The translations under genes and the position numbers were made by a program. A stretch of 9,591 nucleotides of DNA. Origin: Pseudomonadota bacterium. Its GTDB lineage: Bacteria > Pseudomonadota > Gammaproteobacteria > Burkholderiales > Ferrovaceae. Under the pieces are notes generated by a model. That model saw only the letters and a list, made by a program, of their open reading frames with translations. It made no database searches and was not told the DNA's origin. Shown piece by piece: positions 6,157 to 9,591 of the stretch. How positions within the stretch are numbered: the first letter of the stretch is position 1; the number at the start of each line of letters is the position of its first letter. The stretch covers positions 1 through 9,591 of the forward strand of contig JAJZEL010000251.1 of NCBI GenBank assembly GCA_021828575.1, given 5' to 3'.

Positions 6157-7529
6157 TACTTCAGCCCATGTCGTTCCAGCAAGTCATATAGCGTGGGTCT
6201 GGATACGCCCAGCAGTTCCGCCGCCTTGGCCACGTTGCCGTTCACACGGCTCAGGGTTTTCACGATGGCCTGGCGTTCGGCATCCTCGCGCACCTGTCGC
6301 AGGTTGATGGGCTGCGCCTCTTCCGTCCCGGCTTCCAGTGACAGGTCGGCTGCACTCACCTGCTGGCCATCGGTCATGATGACGGCCCGCTTGATGATGT
6401 TTTCCAGTTCCCGCACATTGCCTGGCCATCCGTGATTTTCCAGCGCCGCCAGGGCATCGGGCATGAACCCTTTCAACAGGCGACCCTGCTGCTTTCCAAA
6501 TTTTTCCAGAAAGGCATGGGCCAGCAGTACGGCGTCACCCGGACGTTCCCGCAGGGGAGGCACCTTGAGGGTGATTTCACTGAGACGGTAGTAGAGGTCC
6601 TCGCGAAACCGTCCCTGCTTGATGAGTTCGGGCAGGTTCTGGTGCGTGGCGCAAATGACCCGCACGTCCACAGGGATTTCCCCACGACCTCCCAGGCGTT
6701 CGATGACCCGCTCCTGAAGGAAACGCAGCAGTTTGGCCTGCAATGACAGGGGCAGGTCACCGATTTCATCCAGGAACAGGGTGCCCCCATGGGCATATTC
6801 GATGCGCCCGATGGTCTGTTTTGCAGCACCCGTAAAAGCCCCTTTTTCAAACCCGAAGAGCTCGCTTTCCAGCAAGGTTTCGGGAATGGCAGCGCAATTG
6901 ATGGCCACCATGCGCTTTTCTGCGCGCCGGCTCAGGCGATGCAGGCCACGGGCCAGCAGTTCCTTGCCCGAGCCGCTCTCCCCCAGCACCAGGACAGTCA
7001 CATCCGAGGGCGCCACGCGTTCCACGGTGCGACATACCTTTTGCATGGCGGCATCCGAGGTAATGATGCCGTGCATGGCCTCGTCCGGCGCCTGAACGCG
7101 AAGCCGGCGGTTTTCCCGTTCCAGTTGGTGCAGACGCAAGGCCCGCGCCACGATCAACTGGAGCATGTCGGTTTCGAAAGGTTTTTGGTAGAAATCGTAG
7201 GCGCCCATGCCAATGGCACGTACGGCGTTGTCACGGTCCTGGTTGCCCGTCACCACGATGACCTTGGTGTCGGGAGCCAGTGCAAGGATGTCCTGCAAGG
7301 TGGCCAGCCCTTCACTGGCTCCATCCGGATCGGGAGGCAGCCCCAGGTCCAGCAGCACCACGGGAGGTTCGAAACGACGTATCTGGGCAATGGCGCCTTC
7401 GCGATCCGAGGCCACCTGCACATCGTATCCATCCAGGCTCCAGCGCAACTGCTTTTGCAACCCCAGGTCATCTTCCACCAGCAGCAATCTTTCTTGTGAT
7501 GCGCTCAAATCTCCCCCTTTCAACGACAC
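6156..7529 (-). CDS. prsR: PEP-CTERM-box sigma-54-dependent response regulator PrsR
   Basis: A 457-residue NtrC-type activator. The receiver domain (about 13-130) has the acidic pocket LLLVEDD, phospho-acceptor Asp61 in VVLLDLGLP, Thr94 and Lys116. The AAA+ domain (about 155-385) has Walker A GESGSGKE (183-190), the sigma-54 contact loop GAFTGA (230-235), Walker B GGTLFLDEIGDLP with Asp254/Glu255, and the WPGNVREL motif. A C-terminal Fis-type helix-turn-helix (about 430-455) follows. The D-L-G-L-P-P-D-P-D-G segment and adjacency to PrsK identify the PEP-CTERM family regulator, which in relatives such as Zoogloea works with RpoN to switch on PEP-CTERM protein genes. The frame's first codon is GTG at 7529, directly after the prsK TGA. 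A TTG at 7508 behind AAAGGGGGAG would match the family N terminus about as well, so the start is uncertain by seven residues. The gene is coupled to the GNAT gene through TAATG. Confidence 0.92.
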   Translation of the reverse strand: MSLKGGDLSASQERLLLVEDDLGLQKQLRWSLDGYDVQVASDREGAIAQIRRFEPPVVLLDLGLPPDPDGASEGLATLQDILALAPDTKVIVVTGNQDRDNAVRAIGMGAYDFYQKPFETDMLQLIVARALRLHQLERENRRLRVQAPDEAMHGIITSDAAMQKVCRTVERVAPSDVTVLVLGESGSGKELLARGLHRLSRRAEKRMVAINCAAIPETLLESELFGFEKGAFTGAAKQTIGRIEYAHGGTLFLDEIGDLPLSLQAKLLRFLQERVIERLGGRGEIPVDVRVICATHQNLPELIKQGRFREDLYYRLSEITLKVPPLRERPGDAVLLAHAFLEKFGKQQGRLLKGFMPDALAALENHGWPGNVRELENIIKRAVIMTDGQQVSAADLSLEAGTEEAQPINLRQVREDAERQAIVKTLSRVNGNVAKAAELLGVSRPTLYDLLERHGLK

Positions 7530-9590
7530 TCAGACCGCCACGGGCAACCACACCCTGAACAGGGTGCCTTGCCCCCGGATGCTTTTCACCTCCACTTCGC
7601 CGCCCAGTTCATGCACGTATTCACGGCATTCATGGGCCCCAATGCCCATGCCTGACGACTTGGTGGAATCGAACGGCTTGAAAAGCCGTTCCCGCACAAA
7701 CGTTTCCTCCATGCCTTCGCCCGTATCCTCCACCTCCACGAGTGCCCGTCCCTCCTCCACGCCTAGGCGAATCACCACCTGGCCATGGAAGGGCGTGGCC
7801 TCGCAGGCATTTTGTACCACGTGGCCCAGCACTCTCGCCAGACGTTCGGGATCGGTGTCCACTTCGGCATCCTGACTGACTTCAAGGCGCGGTACCGGCT
7901 TGTACATGGCTTTTTCCCTGAGCACATCCTCCAGCAGGCGTTTCACCCCTGTGCGTGCACGCAAGGGGGTCTTGCTGTCCTGATTGCTGATATGGGTCAG
8001 CAACCGCTTCATCCGCTTGACCGAATTGTCCACGGTGGCCAGCATGTCGGCCTGAAACTCAGGATTGTCCTTGTGTCTCTCGGCATTTGACAGCATCAGT
8101 GACAACTGCGCAACCAGGTTTTTGAGGTCATGCACCACAAAGGCGGACATGCGGTTGAAGGAATCAAACTGGCGCGCCACCATCAGGGCATCCGTGGCAC
8201 GCTTCTGGGCCAGATGGCTGGTCAACTGGTGGGCAGCAGCCTTCAGGAGGTCGCTCACCTCCCAGTTGAACTGGATGTCGCTCCTGGGCTGTGACAGCAC
8301 AATGAAACCCATCAGGTGGTCATACAACAACAGGGGCACCACCAGCCACGGGTGTTCCATGGCCAGCAGCCAGCCTGGGGGTTTTGACGAACCCCCTTCC
8401 TGAAGGTCCTGTGGATACTGGTCCAGATTCACCACCCATTGAGACCGGGCCATGAAACGCACCAGACCGTCATCAACCGGCACGGTGGTGGCACTGCTCC
8501 GGGTGGCCCAGCGGGCCTGGCACACGTAGCCCTGTCCGGATTCCTTTTCCAGCCAGAGGGTACCGGAAGGCGATTCCACCAGGGCGGCAATGGCCTGGAT
8601 GGCGGCCTCATAAATTTCCGAATTGGGCTCCGAAGACAGCAGGGTCCGGGTGAACCGCATCCATTCTTCCCGGTAGTCGTATTTGTAGCCAAAAAAATGC
8701 TTGCTCAGAATCACGCGCAGCTTGGCACGCATGCGTCCGGAAAAAAAGACGGCCGCCAGCAGGATGAGGGCACCCATGAAAAAGACGATCTGGAGCACCG
8801 TGCCCCAGGCTCCACCAAAGACCCTGATGTAGTAACCCACAGCCGACATGACCAGCAGGTAGCCTCCTGCCCCCAGCAGGGCTGCCGTATGAAAGGCCAA
8901 CTGCCTGGACATGCGGATGCGCAAGGCCCATTTGGGATTGCGCCCGGCGGATACCAGTATCAGCGGTGCCGTGAACGCCACCACCAGACCGCGGGCCAGC
9001 CACAGGTTGGAATTGATGCGCTGGAATAGGATGGCATCGGCATACATGAAAAAGTCGTAGGAAAAGAGCACGCCAATGCCCAGGCACATGAATTTGATGC
9101 CCCAGCGTGCATCGGGATGCGTATTGCGAAAAAGTTGCTCCACCACCACCACGCCCACGATGGACTGCAACACATGGCCAAACAGGTCAGCCATGAACAG
9201 GGATTTGACCTGTAAGTCGGACCCTGTGTGCACATATGCAATCAGCGCGAACTGGACCAGCGTGAACAGGGCCAGACCCACGCGAATGGGATCAAGTCTG
9301 GGAACAACCCCGGTACCGGCAGCCGCCTTGGCCCCCAGAACGATTTCCCACAGGAAGAAAATCCACAGGGCACCGCGCAGGACTTCAGTGATTTCCATGC
9401 CCAGGGTCAGGACCAGCATCTGCTCGTCCCCAAAAGCCACCATGCCTCCCCATGCCGCCGTGGCCAGACAGGAAAAAACCAGGAGCAGCCCCCGATCGCG
9501 TTCCCTGAGCCCGCCCAGCAACAGGATGCCCAGGGTCAGGAAAGAAACGGCCGCAGAAAAGTAACTGACGAACAGAATGGGAGAAACCAT
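7530..9590 (-). CDS. prsK: PEP-CTERM system membrane sensor histidine kinase PrsK
   Basis: A 686-residue sensor kinase whose length fits the PrsK family. The N-terminal third is membrane-embedded, with about nine hydrophobic segments between residues 5 and 283. Next come the family-typical stretch SKHFFGYKYDYREEW (296-310) and a GAF-like sensory domain (about 319-460). The kinase core has the H-box FVVHDLKN with phospho-donor His487, the N-box VVQNACEAT (Asn594), G1 DTGEGM (622-627) and G2 GMGIG (647-651), and it ends with a normal ATPase C terminus. It should autophosphorylate and pass phosphate to PrsR, encoded immediately downstream with no gap (TGAGTG). The signal sensed is unknown. The ATG at 9590 is one base from the window edge, so its ribosome binding site and promoter cannot be seen; a slightly longer N terminus is possible but the first hydrophobic segment begins normally. 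Confidence 0.92.
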   Translation of the reverse strand: MVSPILFVSYFSAAVSFLTLGILLLGGLRERDRGLLLVFSCLATAAWGGMVAFGDEQMLVLTLGMEITEVLRGALWIFFLWEIVLGAKAAAGTGVVPRLDPIRVGLALFTLVQFALIAYVHTGSDLQVKSLFMADLFGHVLQSIVGVVVVEQLFRNTHPDARWGIKFMCLGIGVLFSYDFFMYADAILFQRINSNLWLARGLVVAFTAPLILVSAGRNPKWALRIRMSRQLAFHTAALLGAGGYLLVMSAVGYYIRVFGGAWGTVLQIVFFMGALILLAAVFFSGRMRAKLRVILSKHFFGYKYDYREEWMRFTRTLLSSEPNSEIYEAAIQAIAALVESPSGTLWLEKESGQGYVCQARWATRSSATTVPVDDGLVRFMARSQWVVNLDQYPQDLQEGGSSKPPGWLLAMEHPWLVVPLLLYDHLMGFIVLSQPRSDIQFNWEVSDLLKAAAHQLTSHLAQKRATDALMVARQFDSFNRMSAFVVHDLKNLVAQLSLMLSNAERHKDNPEFQADMLATVDNSVKRMKRLLTHISNQDSKTPLRARTGVKRLLEDVLREKAMYKPVPRLEVSQDAEVDTDPERLARVLGHVVQNACEATPFHGQVVIRLGVEEGRALVEVEDTGEGMEETFVRERLFKPFDSTKSSGMGIGAHECREYVHELGGEVEVKSIRGQGTLFRVWLPVAV

Positions 9591-9591
9591 C

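Noticed and set aside
4292..9590. Many long + strand open frames opposite the prsK, prsR, GNAT and protease genes.
   Set aside because: They are shadows of GC-rich genes: their translations are low-complexity and unlike known families, while the - strand frames carry complete catalytic motifs.
1..9591. Search for sigma-54 promoters (TGGCAC, 5 bases, TTGC) that PrsR could activate.
   Set aside because: Several TGGCAC half-sites occur inside coding sequence, but by eye none has the second element at the right spacing. PrsR targets are probably outside the window.

Overview
The window comes from a GC-rich Gram-negative bacterium, most likely a betaproteobacterium of the Nitrosomonadales/Thiobacillus/Zoogloea kind (inference). 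The basis is an exosortase A (XrtA)/PEP-CTERM exopolysaccharide locus: hydrolase 1 and an acyl-CoA ligase of the XrtA-associated type, plus the dedicated two-component pair PrsK/PrsR. The exosortase gene itself and any PEP-CTERM target protein are not in the window.

Layout. On the + strand, the 3' part of an alpha/beta hydrolase (3-431) overlaps by ATGA an AMP-forming acyl-CoA ligase (428-2008). On the - strand, reading from the right edge, lie prsK (9590-7530), prsR (7529-6156), a CelD/BcsL/FemAB-like GNAT protein (6156-5071) and a secreted trypsin-like serine protease (5074-4292). These four are joined by 0-, 1- and 4-base junctions and look like one translationally coupled operon. Between these two blocks, and convergent with the ligase, sits a two-gene - strand cassette: an OLD/AAA_21-type ABC-like ATPase (4141-2855) followed 4 bases later by a small TOPRIM-like DUF4276-type protein (2850-2188).

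The cassette stands out by composition. Hand-counted 60-base rows give 27/60 GC at 3241-3300 and 22/60 at 3781-3840, against 43/60 at 1741-1800 in the ligase and 41/60 at 6901-6960 in prsR. It looks like horizontally acquired cargo placed inside the XrtA locus. An ATPase plus a TOPRIM-like partner is the architecture of several anti-phage or abortive-infection systems (OLD, PARIS, AbiL-like), so defence is the leading guess; nothing in the sequence proves it.

How the genes work together: PrsK is a membrane sensor kinase that should phosphorylate PrsR, a sigma-54-dependent activator that in related bacteria drives PEP-CTERM protein genes. The GNAT protein, hydrolase and acyl-CoA ligase belong to the exopolysaccharide and surface-modification side of the system. 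The exported protease is co-expressed with the regulators and may act on envelope or exported proteins. No RNA genes, CRISPR arrays, insertion sequences or integrases were seen, and no stretch longer than about 180 bases lacks a gene.
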